The position numbers and the translations under genes are program-made. DNA of 64,000 nucleotides, taken from Martinezella multihospitum. GTDB lineage: Bacteria; Pseudomonadota; Alphaproteobacteria; Rhizobiales; Rhizobiaceae. The stretch is from NCBI RefSeq assembly GCF_900094585.1, contig NZ_FMAG01000015.1, positions 58,163 through 122,162 on the forward strand. Reading direction: 5' to 3'. Below, piece by piece: positions 18,781 through 27,537 of this stretch (within the stretch, counting starts at the first letter, position 1; the number at the start of each line of letters is the position of its first letter). The notes under the pieces are model-generated. The model did not search any database, had not been told where the DNA came from, and was given only the letters and a program-made list of their open reading frames with translations.

Positions 18781-18936
18781 CGAACTTCAGGAAGGCGTGA
18801 CCATGCCGCTATACGCTTGCAATAACCGCGGACGCCCGTTCGGAAGCGGCGCCTTGATCATTCAAGTTTGACCAGCCTGAAACAAGCATAGCATCATCAT
18901 CTTCAATCGATATCGCGGGATTAGCTGGAGGCTGTA

Positions 18937-20646
18937 TTGTCCATTGTACTTGTGAGGCAGGCCATTGCCGAGTTTCTCGGTCGCACCGATCCAGAGGTTC
19001 TATGTGTGCGCGGCAAATGGGGTGTGGGGAAAACATACACCTGGTCGACGGCGCTGGAAGCAGCACATGCCCATAAGAGGGTGAAACTGTCTCGATACTC
19101 GTACGTTTCGCTCTTTGGAGTAAACTCTCTCGACGAGCTCAAGCTTTCCATCTTTGAGAATGTAATCACATTCAGCGACGGTCTGAAGAAAGCAGACCTG
19201 GACACGCTTGATGCCTACGTCTCGAAAATAGGTTCATGGCGGAAGCTGGCAAGGATCGCTCAGTCTATCCCCGTCGTGAAGAACTTTGTCGGCAACGAGA
19301 TCGGCGGTCTCGTGTCATTCATGACGATTCGCGATCAGATCATTTGTATAGACGACCTGGAGCGGCGGGGGCAAAAGCTCGACGTGAGCGATGTCCTGGG
19401 TCTAATTTCATATCTGCGCGAGCAAAGAAACTGTAAGATCGTTCTCTTGCTCAACGACGAACAGCTCACCGAACAAGCGCGGCAAGAGTTCGAGCGAAAC
19501 CTGGAGAAAGTCGCCGACGTTTCCCTGGTCTTCGAACCATCCCCCTCCGACTCCGCAAGCGTCGGGATCAAAGGGAGCACGGAGACTGACGAGCTTGTCA
19601 AGGAGCGGTGCATATCCCTCGGCATCACGAATATTCGCGTTATCAAACGGATAAGAAAACTCGTTGCGGCGCTTGAGCCGATAGTGGCGGAGTTTGATCC
19701 GGCTGTCTTCAATACTGGCACTAGTTCCGTTGTGCTCTTCGGGTGGGCGCGCGACCAGCCCGGCGAAGCTCCGTCTTTAGCATTTCTTCGCAGGAGGGCT
19801 CCGGATCTCGTCGGGGGTGCGCAGAACGACGTTCCACCGAACGAGGCCGCCTGGAATTCACTCCTCGAGGCCTACGGTTACGCTTGGACCGATGACCTCG
19901 ATCAGATCCTCATGAATGGGGTTAAACGAGGGTTCTTTGATCCAGAAGCGGTGAAAAAAGCCGGCAAGGTTGTGCATGACAAAGTCGTCGCGTCGAAAGC
20001 CGATGGAGCGTTCGAGTCGGCATGGAGCGCCTATCACGATTCCTTCGCCGACAATGGCAATGAAGTACTCGACGGCATCTACGCATCGTTCATAAAGAAC
20101 GTTCAATACATCAGCCCGGTGAACCTCAACGGGACGGTGGCGCTGTTCAAGGAACTCGGACGCCCTGTCCAAGCGAAAGAAATGGTCGACCATTATATGA
20201 AAGAGCGGCAGGAGCCGCGCGGCTTCTTTGACCTCGACGAATATCCGTTTGCCGATAACGTAACGGACCCAGATGTCCGCGCCGCGTTTGAGGCGCGGTT
20301 GGCAGAAGCCCCAGAAGCCCATGACGTAAAAGCTGTGCTTTCCTCGATCAAGGGCGGGTGGACTGAGGAGGCGATAGCGATCCTTGCAACGACGTCGCCG
20401 GAAGAATATGCAAAAATCTTCAAAGCTCATTCCGGCCAGGAACTGCGGCGTCTGCTCTCGAATGCGTTTCAATTCGATCGAATAAGCAACGCAACCGACC
20501 AAATGAAGGAGATTCCGCAACGTGTACGCGCAGGTCTGATGAAGATTGGCCAGGAGTCGGCGATCAACGCCCGTCGAGTAAAACGATTTGGCGTGAACGT
20601 ACCTCCCGCCCAAGGCGCCGACATGGCGCACGGTAAAGAGGACTGA
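18937..20646 (+). CDS. KAP-like P-loop NTPase of unknown role, possibly defence
   Basis: A 569-residue ATPase. Walker A is GKWGVGKT at residues 26-33, and Walker B is IICIDDLERRG near 137, followed by a segment (NCKIVLLLNDEQL) typical of KAP/STAND-type NTPases. The remaining 400 residues are helical and unrecognised and may be a sensor or effector domain. The start is TTG, 4 bp after GGAGG. Codon use is less GC-rich than in dnaE2. It stands between DNA-damage genes and a convergent HEPN-like gene. An anti-phage role is inferred from the architecture only. Confidence 0.7.
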   Translation: MSIVLVRQAIAEFLGRTDPEVLCVRGKWGVGKTYTWSTALEAAHAHKRVKLSRYSYVSLFGVNSLDELKLSIFENVITFSDGLKKADLDTLDAYVSKIGSWRKLARIAQSIPVVKNFVGNEIGGLVSFMTIRDQIICIDDLERRGQKLDVSDVLGLISYLREQRNCKIVLLLNDEQLTEQARQEFERNLEKVADVSLVFEPSPSDSASVGIKGSTETDELVKERCISLGITNIRVIKRIRKLVAALEPIVAEFDPAVFNTGTSSVVLFGWARDQPGEAPSLAFLRRRAPDLVGGAQNDVPPNEAAWNSLLEAYGYAWTDDLDQILMNGVKRGFFDPEAVKKAGKVVHDKVVASKADGAFESAWSAYHDSFADNGNEVLDGIYASFIKNVQYISPVNLNGTVALFKELGRPVQAKEMVDHYMKERQEPRGFFDLDEYPFADNVTDPDVRAAFEARLAEAPEAHDVKAVLSSIKGGWTEEAIAILATTSPEEYAKIFKAHSGQELRRLLSNAFQFDRISNATDQMKEIPQRVRAGLMKIGQESAINARRVKRFGVNVPPAQGADMAHGKED

Positions 20647-20762
20647 TCTTAGTTGCGCGTCAATGACATCACAAAAACCCGTCTCGGCCGCTGGTCTTGA
20701 TGCAAGGCAAAGGTCAAAGTCTAGCACGCCGCCTTTCGGGACGGCTCAATTGGACTGCTCAA

Positions 20763-21431
20763 CTAACCGTACTTACCCACCCAATCAGGTGCCGGCCCCT
20801 CGGGGAACGTCCATTCCAAGCCGGTCTTCGCCTTCAGCCGGTCGAGGATCTTTTGAAGGCGTTCGTGCATGTGCGCATCGAGGAAAGTCACGAGCTCTTC
20901 CCACTCGTTTCGGCCTCCCACATAAAAGCCCAGACTCATTCCCAAATTCACCCGGACTTCCGTATCATCAAAGTCAATCTGGATGCCGCTGCCGATCGTT
21001 TCATGTCCCGCATTGTGAGCATAGCGCTGGTGGCGGATTTCGAGGATGTCATCGTGAACCGCACGAAGATGTGCAGGTATCTGGTCCCTCGACACGCCGC
21101 TCCCACCATTTCCGCTGACGAATAGACGTGAGTACGTCACGACAAAAGCGGTCGTCAGCATTTCCTGCTCCATGACAGCCTCTGCGGTCACATCGAATTT
21201 GGAAGTCCGCAGGCGGTGATAGATATAGCTTAGGCTCGAAGTCGTCGGGATCGCGTTGGCTAGTCGGACGAGGCTTTTGATGTCCTTGTCTGCGATCTGC
21301 AAGATGTCGCTACCTTGCTGCTTGCGCGCCTCAAGGGCGTCGCGATATTCGTCGGGCAGGTGCTTGAAGAGTTCCTCGGGAATGTAAACGTAATCATCGT
21401 CTTCCCAAATCGTCGGCGTTGAGTTCTCCAA
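20763..21431 (-). CDS. Uncharacterised protein with HEPN-like RNase motif
   Basis: A 222-residue protein, mostly helical. The sequence LEIRHQRYAHNAGHE contains R-x5-H within an RNKxxxH-like context that marks HEPN ribonuclease domains. No other domain is recognised. The apparent start is TTG at 21431, preceded by a weak purine stretch, so the true start is uncertain. It converges with the P-loop NTPase gene. HEPN proteins often act in abortive infection or toxin systems, but here that is inference. Confidence 0.6.
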   Translation of the reverse strand: MENSTPTIWEDDDYVYIPEELFKHLPDEYRDALEARKQQGSDILQIADKDIKSLVRLANAIPTTSSLSYIYHRLRTSKFDVTAEAVMEQEMLTTAFVVTYSRLFVSGNGGSGVSRDQIPAHLRAVHDDILEIRHQRYAHNAGHETIGSGIQIDFDDTEVRVNLGMSLGFYVGGRNEWEELVTFLDAHMHERLQKILDRLKAKTGLEWTFPEGPAPDWVGKYG

Positions 21432-21559
21432 ATCCAGACCTTTTCCTTGGTGTCACAAGCAAGCCCTTTGGCATCATCTTGACGCGAAAACTACGCGATC
21501 GGGGGACATCCGACAACGGACGCTCGCGCGGAGGACGCCCGGTCCGTCCCAACACTGCA

Positions 21560-22150
21560 TCAGCCGACCTGTCCTACTTGCAGCGTTCCTGCCGCAAGCG
21601 GCCTAATCAGCGACTGCGCAGGGACAGACGGATCGAGCCAGTCGGCCCAAGCGTCGCGTTCAAGGATGACGATCTGCCGGTCATGATACGGAGCGATATC
21701 GGGCCCAGGCTCCATGGTCAGCATGGTGAAAGCCTCGCCGACTTCCTTCGTCTCGCGCCAGATTCCGGCGATGCAGAAAATCGGCTCATCTCGCTTCGTG
21801 AAAAGCCACTTGTCCTTCCGCTTCTTTCCCTTCTCGGTGGGATCGGTGAATTCGTAGAAGCCGTCCGCCACGATCAGGCAGCGGTTCGAGGTGAATTCGC
21901 GCCCCTCCGAGCGAAAGTTATAGACTGGTCGCTTGTTCTGGCCGGGCCAGCTCCATCGGCGCTGCACCAGATCACCTTCACCGCGCGCGCCATCGACCGT
22001 GCGAATGATCGGCGCAACATCGGTAATCTTGATGTCGTCGCGCGCTTCTAGGTTCGGAGCGCCCTCGCCAAAACGGATCTTGATCTTGAGGTCGGCGAAG
22101 TCCTCCACGATCGAAGCGACGTCCACCTTCAGTCGATAGTCATTGCACAT
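21560..22150 (-). CDS. SRAP-domain protein (HMCES/YedK family), intact active site
   Basis: A 196-residue SOS-associated protein that forms a protective thiazolidine crosslink with abasic sites in single-stranded DNA. Catalytic Cys2 is present (MCNDYRL), as is the Glu in ADGFYEFTD and the His in YHDRQIVIL. It diverges from a second SRAP gene across a LexA box at 22188, 38 bp before its start. The typical YedK/HMCES family length is slightly larger, but nothing essential is missing. Confidence 0.92.
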   Translation of the reverse strand: MCNDYRLKVDVASIVEDFADLKIKIRFGEGAPNLEARDDIKITDVAPIIRTVDGARGEGDLVQRRWSWPGQNKRPVYNFRSEGREFTSNRCLIVADGFYEFTDPTEKGKKRKDKWLFTKRDEPIFCIAGIWRETKEVGEAFTMLTMEPGPDIAPYHDRQIVILERDAWADWLDPSVPAQSLIRPLAAGTLQVGQVG

Positions 22151-22187
22151 CGGCCCTCCGTCTCGATCGCGATTGCCTTGCGACCTC

Positions 22188-22202
22188 GTTCTTGTTATGT
22201 TC
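22188..22202. promoter_or_regulatory. LexA (SOS) box between the two SRAP genes
   Basis: GTTCTTGTTATGTTC is an exact GTTC-N7-GTTC alphaproteobacterial LexA site. It lies 38 bp before the SRAP gene on the minus strand and 8 bp before the ATG of the plus-strand paralogue, so one site can repress both. It overlaps the only alternative upstream TTG start (22192) of the plus-strand gene, which argues for translation from the ATG at 22210. Confidence 0.87.
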
Positions 22203-22209
22203 GCAGATT

Positions 22210-22722
22210 ATGAGCGCAACTGCATTCGATTCCGACGCATCGCTCGACGAACTCCGTATAATCATACGGCGAGACGGCGACGATGTTGAGATGGTAAAGC
22301 TGCCGTGGGGACTTCAGCCCCGCGAAGCAGGTGGCCGACCTTTCACCGTCGTGCGTGCCGAAGGCCGATCCTTCCCATCACATCGCTGTCTCGTACCGGC
22401 CTCCGAATTTCGGCATCGCAGCAAGGGTAAGCAATACAGCTTTTCGCTCGCTAACGGCGATTGGTTTTATTTCGCTGGCATATGGCGACCCGCGACCGGC
22501 AATTGGCCTGAGGCTTATGCGGTTCTGACAACAGCGGCCAATGACGACATCTCGCCACATCATGATCGTCAGATGGCCGTTCTGCGGCGAGATCAACGAA
22601 TGGCATGGCTGGATTCCACGTGCCCGGAGGAGGAGCTTCTTCGGCCACTTCCTGCCGGATGCTTTAGTGTTTCCCGGCTTCGCACCACGGGTGCTTACAG
22701 CCCTGCCGAGCTAACGTTCTGA
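22210..22722 (+). CDS. Divergent SRAP paralogue, apparently lacking the catalytic Cys2
   Basis: A 170-residue SRAP protein. Recognisable are MVKLPWGLQP, VRAEGRSFPSHRCLVPASEFRH and SPHHDRQMAVL, so the Arg/Glu/His core is largely retained. With the ATG at 22210 it begins Met-Ser and lacks the N-terminal Met-Cys needed for crosslinking. An upstream TTG would place Cys only at position 3 and would lie inside the LexA box. It may be a regulatory or non-covalent homologue of the divergent intact SRAP gene. Confidence 0.8.
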   Translation: MSATAFDSDASLDELRIIIRRDGDDVEMVKLPWGLQPREAGGRPFTVVRAEGRSFPSHRCLVPASEFRHRSKGKQYSFSLANGDWFYFAGIWRPATGNWPEAYAVLTTAANDDISPHHDRQMAVLRRDQRMAWLDSTCPEEELLRPLPAGCFSVSRLRTTGAYSPAELTF

Positions 22723-22779
22723 GTAAGCTGTCTGTGCCTTCCGACAGATAAGCAAAGCGACGCAGTCGCACGAAGCGCA

Positions 22780-23385
22780 CTACGGCGTCGTCGTCAAGAT
22801 GCGCGCGAGCATTGCTATATCGGCTTCTTCGAAACTGTCGGCGCCTACCCGAGCCTTTACGCAAGCGCCAATTGCCAACGCCGAGAGCATTTGTCCCATC
22901 ACAGAGCTGACATTGGGCCCAAGAATGTCGAATGCCGCAGCTTCTATTGCGGAATGAAACTGCTGAAGTCGATGAGTTACGTCGACATCATCTGTAGCGT
23001 CGGCGAGCGCTGCCCCGAACGCCACGCCGACAGCACGAGTCGTACCCGTCGTGACATAACTCGAGCGCGCCGCTTGGTAAAACGCTGAGAGTCGCAAAGG
23101 CACCGGTCCGACCAGTTTCGCCCGCTCAAGCCGATCTGTGAGTTCCTCATATTCTCTATCAAGAGCTCGTAAAAACATGGCTCGCTTGTCGCCGAATGCG
23201 CGATAAAGGCTGGGCCGCGCAAGCCCGGTTGCGTCGGACAAATCATCGATAGAAGTCGCAGCGTATCCCCGCCGCGAAAAGCAAATCCTGACCTGCAGGA
23301 AAGCGTCATCAGGATCAAACTCGCGAGGACGGCCGCGCTTGTGGGTCGACTTCAAGGCAGAGTGCGTAGCGACGTCTGTTTTCAA
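22780..23385 (-). CDS. TetR family regulator, unrelated subtype
   Basis: A 201-residue TetR protein with the HTH segment ATSIDDLSDATGLARPSLYRAFGDK, which differs clearly from the three paralogues at 4507, 5192 and 59358. The KRGRPREFD basic N-terminus is typical. No ATG is available in frame; the predicted start is TTG at 23385 with a weak upstream site, so it may begin a few codons later. A CTATC-N4-GATAG operator lies 67 bp upstream, which would place this regulator under control of the paralogue group. Confidence 0.83.
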   Translation of the reverse strand: MKTDVATHSALKSTHKRGRPREFDPDDAFLQVRICFSRRGYAATSIDDLSDATGLARPSLYRAFGDKRAMFLRALDREYEELTDRLERAKLVGPVPLRLSAFYQAARSSYVTTGTTRAVGVAFGAALADATDDVDVTHRLQQFHSAIEAAAFDILGPNVSSVMGQMLSALAIGACVKARVGADSFEEADIAMLARILTTTP

Positions 23386-23451
23386 ATTCGCGTCTGTATC
23401 CGATGAAGTGTTGGTCAGATTTCCCTCAGCATCTGCTTCTGAAAGCGAGAC

Positions 23452-23465
23452 CTATCTATCGATAG
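23452..23465. promoter_or_regulatory. TetR-type operator before the TetR gene at 22780
   Basis: CTATCTATCGATAG is an exact member of the recurrent operator family, within the longer palindrome ATCTATCGATAGAT-like context. It lies between the relaxase stop and the TetR gene start, 67 bp before the latter. The downstream TetR protein has a different recognition helix, so the site is more likely bound by one of the three paralogues. Confidence 0.72.
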
Positions 23466-23566
23466 ATCATGTGTATCTACGACCCAGCCCGGTGTCAATC
23501 GCTCTCCGGACCTTTCGACACGGTGGGTTTTTGCTTTGGACAGCAGATCGTAGCTGGGCGTTTCCG

Positions 23567-25903
23567 TTAGATCATCCGCTGTGGCCTTGCCGACTGACCC
23601 TGCGCGCCTTCACTTGCCTCGATCTCGCGGATGATCTGCTCCTGCTCGGCTCTGAGCCGCGCCAGCGCGTCAGTCTGGATCAGCGCCGGCGACAAGCGAT
23701 CCGCCGGGTGCTGCGCCAGCGAAGCGGCTGCCTCGCGCGCTGCGGCAGCTTCCCGCGCCTCCTGCGCAGCCGATTTTTGCGCACCGGCAACGATCGACCG
23801 CTCGGCACGAAGCTCCCGCTGGGAGGTCGGATCGATTCCGGCCGTGGCTTCCTCTCGACGTTCGGCGGCGATGGCGCGATCTGCCAATCTCGCGGCGTCG
23901 GCTGCTTCGCGCTCTTCACGCCGCTGTATTCCGCTCGCCCTCTCGATGAGCCGGTCGGCATTGGCACCGGCGATCGCCTCGACCTCAGCGCGGGTCATTT
24001 GTTGAACCCCATGCTCGGACGCTCGCTGCAGATCGATGCGGTTCGCGAGCGTTTCGAGATATCGGGACGATGCCTCACGAAACTGCTGTTTCGTCTCGCT
24101 ATCAAGCAGGTCGCTTGTGCGCGACACAGCTTCGTTCATCAGGCGCAGGTCCTTTGCCATCTGCTCCGATGTCACTGCCATGGTCGGGTTCTCCTTCGTT
24201 AGCTGCTCCACGCGTTTCCCAATCGTCTGCACGATCGAGCCAACGGTCTGGGCCATCAACAAGCGTTCGAGCATGTCTGTTGCCTGCCGGTTCGCCGGCT
24301 GCTCGGTCGCAACCGCCCGCCACACTTGAACCCCCTCGTTGACGACCTTTAGGTCCCGCACCGTCACGGGAAGGCGAATTGGATTTGCCCGCGCGACCGC
24401 GATCCGGTGGCGCGCATTGTCGATGAGCCGTCGATTGGCGGGATCCGCGGCATAGGCACGATCGCGCGCCTCGCGTGTCGGACGCGGCCGATCCGCCGCG
24501 TCGACAATCGCCTTATCCTTCGGCCCGTAGCTTTGCGACGATGCACGCTCGCGCGCGGATGTCGCGACTATCTTGAGGCCTTCCGCCTGTGCATGCTGGG
24601 CGTAGACCTGGCGCCATTCGCTGAAGGTCTCTCGGCCCGGATGGAGCTTTTGTCCGGACTCGCTTTTGACAGCTACGACAGCGTGAACATGAATATGGCC
24701 GTCGGCCTCCTTATCGGTGTGGATCCCGAACATAAACTTGTGGTCCGCAAACCGATCGTGCAGGAATGCACGGGCAGCTCGAGTGAGAGCTTCCACGTCG
24801 GTGCCCGCCTTGGCAGACACGATCAAGTGCATGGTGTCGCGCGAAGATTGCGACCTGAGCGTCGGTCCCCATTCGCGCGCTGCGGTGCGGGTTTCGGCGA
24901 CGTTAGCGATTGTTCTGCCCCGATCGTCGATAGCCGGTCCTTTCTCGATCAGCTTGTTGAGTCGATACGTCACGCCGTCTCGACCATGGCTCGTGGCTCC
25001 CGGAATTATGCCGATTGCCTCGGGTACTAAGCCGGCCGCAGCCACCATCCGCTCTTTCGCGCGGGCTTCGGACGCCAAATCGAGCCGCTTCTGAGTGAAG
25101 CCCCTGCCCTCCTCTCCGACGCTCTCCTCTCGAACCCGGAAACGCTCCTTTCCCGGTCCGGCCATCGCAGTAACTATGCGCGCCTCGAGCTCACCCTTCT
25201 GCGTCAGATCGAGGCGATATGCATATCGGTGACCTTCAAATCCCGCGGCGATGGCCTTTTCATAGGTTGCCCTGCCCTCGGGTGTGTCGGGGACACCCTT
25301 CAGGGACAAGCGCACGGCGCCGACGTCATGGCTTTCCGCTCGCTTGGCGAAGTTGTTCGACCAGGCCTTGATCTCGTCGGCGACCGCCGCACGATCGGCG
25401 AGGATCCGGCCGTCATGCGTCTCGAGCGCGACGTCCTCACGCTGCACATACTGGCCGGTCGCGGTCGCTCGCGCCACCCCGCGGGCATAGGACACGACCT
25501 TTATCACGGCAGGTTGGTAACCGGCCGCAAGCTGGCGCGCCCGTCCGACGGCTCCGCCTTGCCCGCCTCCGCTCCCTCCTCCTCCGCCATGACCGCCCCC
25601 GGCGATCTGGTCGGACTTCGAAGCCGACGTTACTGAGGCACTTCCACCGCCTCCTCCGCCGCCCGACGCGGTTGGCAAAAACCTCAGTCGCTCCTCATCT
25701 CGGCCGCCGGTGATCGTCGTCCCTCGAATAATCTCTTGAGCGGTCGGCGCTTTTGAAAGTGGTGCGACCCGACCGCGGCGAGCCCGCACCTCGTCATCGA
25801 AACCCGATGATGGGCGCCGGCGTATGTGGCCCGCATCGTCGACGGCGCGTCGGGCTGCCTCGACCTGCTCGACCCACCAGGCGATCTGCGTGGCGCGACT
25901 CAT
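23567..25903 (-). CDS. MOBP/VirD2-like relaxase
   Basis: A 778-residue plasmid relaxase that nicks oriT and pilots the strand into the recipient. After a basic N-terminus and a Gly-rich linker (about residues 80-115) comes the relaxase fold with YARGVARATATGQYVQRE (motif with the candidate nucleophilic Tyr), and the metal-binding GHIHVHAVV with His near 403-407. The C-terminal third is Arg/Glu/Ala-rich coiled coil. It overlaps the MobC-like gene by 4 bp. The linker and the coiled tail are unusual compared with short VirD2 proteins. Confidence 0.9.
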   Translation of the reverse strand: MSRATQIAWWVEQVEAARRAVDDAGHIRRRPSSGFDDEVRARRGRVAPLSKAPTAQEIIRGTTITGGRDEERLRFLPTASGGGGGGGSASVTSASKSDQIAGGGHGGGGGSGGGQGGAVGRARQLAAGYQPAVIKVVSYARGVARATATGQYVQREDVALETHDGRILADRAAVADEIKAWSNNFAKRAESHDVGAVRLSLKGVPDTPEGRATYEKAIAAGFEGHRYAYRLDLTQKGELEARIVTAMAGPGKERFRVREESVGEEGRGFTQKRLDLASEARAKERMVAAAGLVPEAIGIIPGATSHGRDGVTYRLNKLIEKGPAIDDRGRTIANVAETRTAAREWGPTLRSQSSRDTMHLIVSAKAGTDVEALTRAARAFLHDRFADHKFMFGIHTDKEADGHIHVHAVVAVKSESGQKLHPGRETFSEWRQVYAQHAQAEGLKIVATSARERASSQSYGPKDKAIVDAADRPRPTREARDRAYAADPANRRLIDNARHRIAVARANPIRLPVTVRDLKVVNEGVQVWRAVATEQPANRQATDMLERLLMAQTVGSIVQTIGKRVEQLTKENPTMAVTSEQMAKDLRLMNEAVSRTSDLLDSETKQQFREASSRYLETLANRIDLQRASEHGVQQMTRAEVEAIAGANADRLIERASGIQRREEREAADAARLADRAIAAERREEATAGIDPTSQRELRAERSIVAGAQKSAAQEAREAAAAREAAASLAQHPADRLSPALIQTDALARLRAEQEQIIREIEASEGAQGQSARPQRMI

Positions 25904-26328
25904 ACCGACCCGCTTTCCGCGAGCTCGGCCGGCAACCTAAGCTTCGCCTCGCGCCTCAACTTCGATCCATAGGCAACCGTCATCTCGGTGAGCTCGTCAT
26001 TGATCGCCGACACGATTTCATGCAATCCGCGCCACACCGGCTCTGTGTCCTCGATCCGCACTGCCTGACCGCGGTGAATCGCCTTGAGAACTTGCGAGAG
26101 GTTGCGCCCGACTATGCGGACCTGGCCCGCGAGTTCGACGATGGCGCGCGTGTTTTCGGCCGAGAGCGCGGGACCGGCCTGAACCGAGGCGCGGATCAAG
26201 CGGCGCACAACCTCGGCCTTGGGCAAACCGAACAGAACGACGGCTTCTTGAAGGCGCTGCTCATCGAGCTCGGACAGCTCTGTCCGAAGCCTGGGCTTAC
26301 GTCGCGGCGTCTTCACGGAGCGGGCCAT
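25900..26328 (-). CDS. MobC-like relaxosome accessory protein
   Basis: A 142-residue basic DNA-binding protein. A ribbon-helix-helix-like N-terminus (LRTELSELDEQRLQEAVVLFGLPKAEVVRRLIRASV) is followed by VRIVGRNLSQVLKAIHRG, the MobC signature. It helps the relaxase find and melt oriT. ATG at 26328 is preferred to an in-frame start 28 codons upstream because the basic family N-terminus (MARSVKTPRRKPR) begins there. It is translationally coupled to the relaxase. oriT should lie just upstream, in the gap to parA. Confidence 0.85.
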   Translation of the reverse strand: MARSVKTPRRKPRLRTELSELDEQRLQEAVVLFGLPKAEVVRRLIRASVQAGPALSAENTRAIVELAGQVRIVGRNLSQVLKAIHRGQAVRIEDTEPVWRGLHEIVSAINDELTEMTVAYGSKLRREAKLRLPAELAESGSV

Positions 26329-26487
26329 CGGCGCTCCCCTTTCTTTTCCCGTTTGCGAGGCTCGGCGGCCACACGGCTCGAGCTCTGGCGTGGGCATCGT
26401 CGCGATGACCACGAAGGCGCGTGAGCGCCCCTCGGCTGCGTCCAGCTGCCGTCCCCGGTTTGGCCCACAAACCGGTATCTTGTCAAC

Positions 26488-26506
26488 TAATATCTATTAT
26501 ACTGTA
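26488..26506. repeat. AT-rich direct repeat, copy 1 (relaxosome side)
   Basis: TAATATCTATTATACTGTA occurs here and, with one mismatch, at 26780-26798 before parA. The AT-rich block stands out in GC-rich DNA. It sits upstream of the mob genes on the minus strand and may be a promoter or an operator shared with the partition gene. Confidence 0.75.
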
Positions 26507-26779
26507 CCTGAAAAGACAACACGGAACCGACCGCCACAGCACCCCACAAGATGCTCCAGACCAGGCTTAACCGATACCGGCGACACCGCACTGCGGTTTT
26601 CACGCAATATCGCAATTCCATAGAGCCGTAACTCACCAATACAGCATTCGCGACTTGCCGCTATGCCACAACGCCGAATAACCGTATCGCGTGATTGCGA
26701 CATTTCCGCAAAGCCGGAACCACGCATTGACGCGATGCCGTTATGCCACACCACCGGAAGGAAGTAATGCGGCATTGTC
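26507..26779. other. Intergenic region with degenerate repeats; candidate oriT/partition site
   Basis: No gene is supported here. The DNA contains short degenerate repeats such as TTGCCGCTATGCCACA (26655-26670) and ATGCCGTTATGCCACA (26735-26750), 80 bp apart, plus several weaker CGCAAT/CCGCAA units. Such a repeat field between MobC and parA genes is where oriT or a centromere-like site of the ParA system would be expected. Which one it is cannot be told from sequence alone. Confidence 0.55.
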
Positions 26780-26798
26780 TAATATCTATTATATTGTA
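26780..26798. repeat. AT-rich direct repeat, copy 2 (before parA)
   Basis: TAATATCTATTATATTGTA matches the copy at 26488 with one change. It lies 32 bp before the parA start codon, a promoter or operator position. A related element, ATTATATTGAATG, lies at 29360-29372 before an XRE-type gene. Confidence 0.75.
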
Positions 26799-26829
26799 TG
26801 TTTGGCGACGACAGGAATCAGGAGGGGCC

Positions 26830-27537
26830 ATGCCAAGCATCTTCGCAGTCGCCAATCCCAAGGGCGGGAGCGGAAAGACCACCGTCGCCATCATCCTCGC
26901 CGGCGAGTTCGCCAAGCACGGGTACTCGGCCGCGATCATCGATGCCGATCCGCAGGGATCGTCCTATCAGTGGCACGCCTCAAGCGTCGCCAGGGGAGTA
27001 AGCCCGCAGGGGGTCGACCTGGTCCGCGCGCCGGATGAGAGAGCGTTAATCGCCGCGGTCGACAAGTTGCAGTCCTACGATGTCGTCGTGATCGACACGC
27101 CGGGCTACTACGGCGACGTGCTGGTTCAGGCCGCGCTTCAAGCCGACCTCGTGGTCTTGCCGTGCAAGGTGCACACGTTCGACGCCTCGCAAGTGGTCCG
27201 CACGATCCGCAGCCTCGAGCAGCACGCGACGGCGTCGGGACTCCCGATGAGTCAGCACCGTGTCCTGTTCAATGAATATGACAGCCTCGACCGAAACACC
27301 CGACCGCTACGCGAGGTCGTCGCCTATCTCGACGCCGAGCGAGTGCCGGTCTGCTCGAACGCGCTTTATCGTCGGGTGACCTTCCGGACCATGACCAGCG
27401 GGCATGGAACGCTCTACCAGATGAGCGACAAGGACGAGTCGGTCCGCAAGGCCCGGTACAATGCCGACCAGGTGGTGCGCGAACTGCTGGCCGCTAGTCA
27501 AAATCCGACGCAGGAACAGACGGCTGCAGAAGCATGA
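26830..27537 (+). CDS. parA: ParA-like partition ATPase (MinD/Soj type)
   Basis: A 235-residue deviant Walker ATPase. The P-loop ANPKGGSGKTT starts at residue 7 and IIDADPQGS is the Walker A' partner; VVVIDTPG is the Walker B motif. There is no N-terminal HTH, as in ParA proteins of type Ib, so it differs from RepA at 32749. ATG follows AGGAGGGG. Its stop overlaps the next small gene by 4 bp. Together they form a partition cassette separate from repAB. Confidence 0.93.
   Translation: MPSIFAVANPKGGSGKTTVAIILAGEFAKHGYSAAIIDADPQGSSYQWHASSVARGVSPQGVDLVRAPDERALIAAVDKLQSYDVVVIDTPGYYGDVLVQAALQADLVVLPCKVHTFDASQVVRTIRSLEQHATASGLPMSQHRVLFNEYDSLDRNTRPLREVVAYLDAERVPVCSNALYRRVTFRTMTSGHGTLYQMSDKDESVRKARYNADQVVRELLAASQNPTQEQTAAEA

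Noticed and set aside
22192..22209. TTG start for the plus-strand SRAP gene
   Set aside because: It lies within the LexA box and would still not place Cys at position 2.
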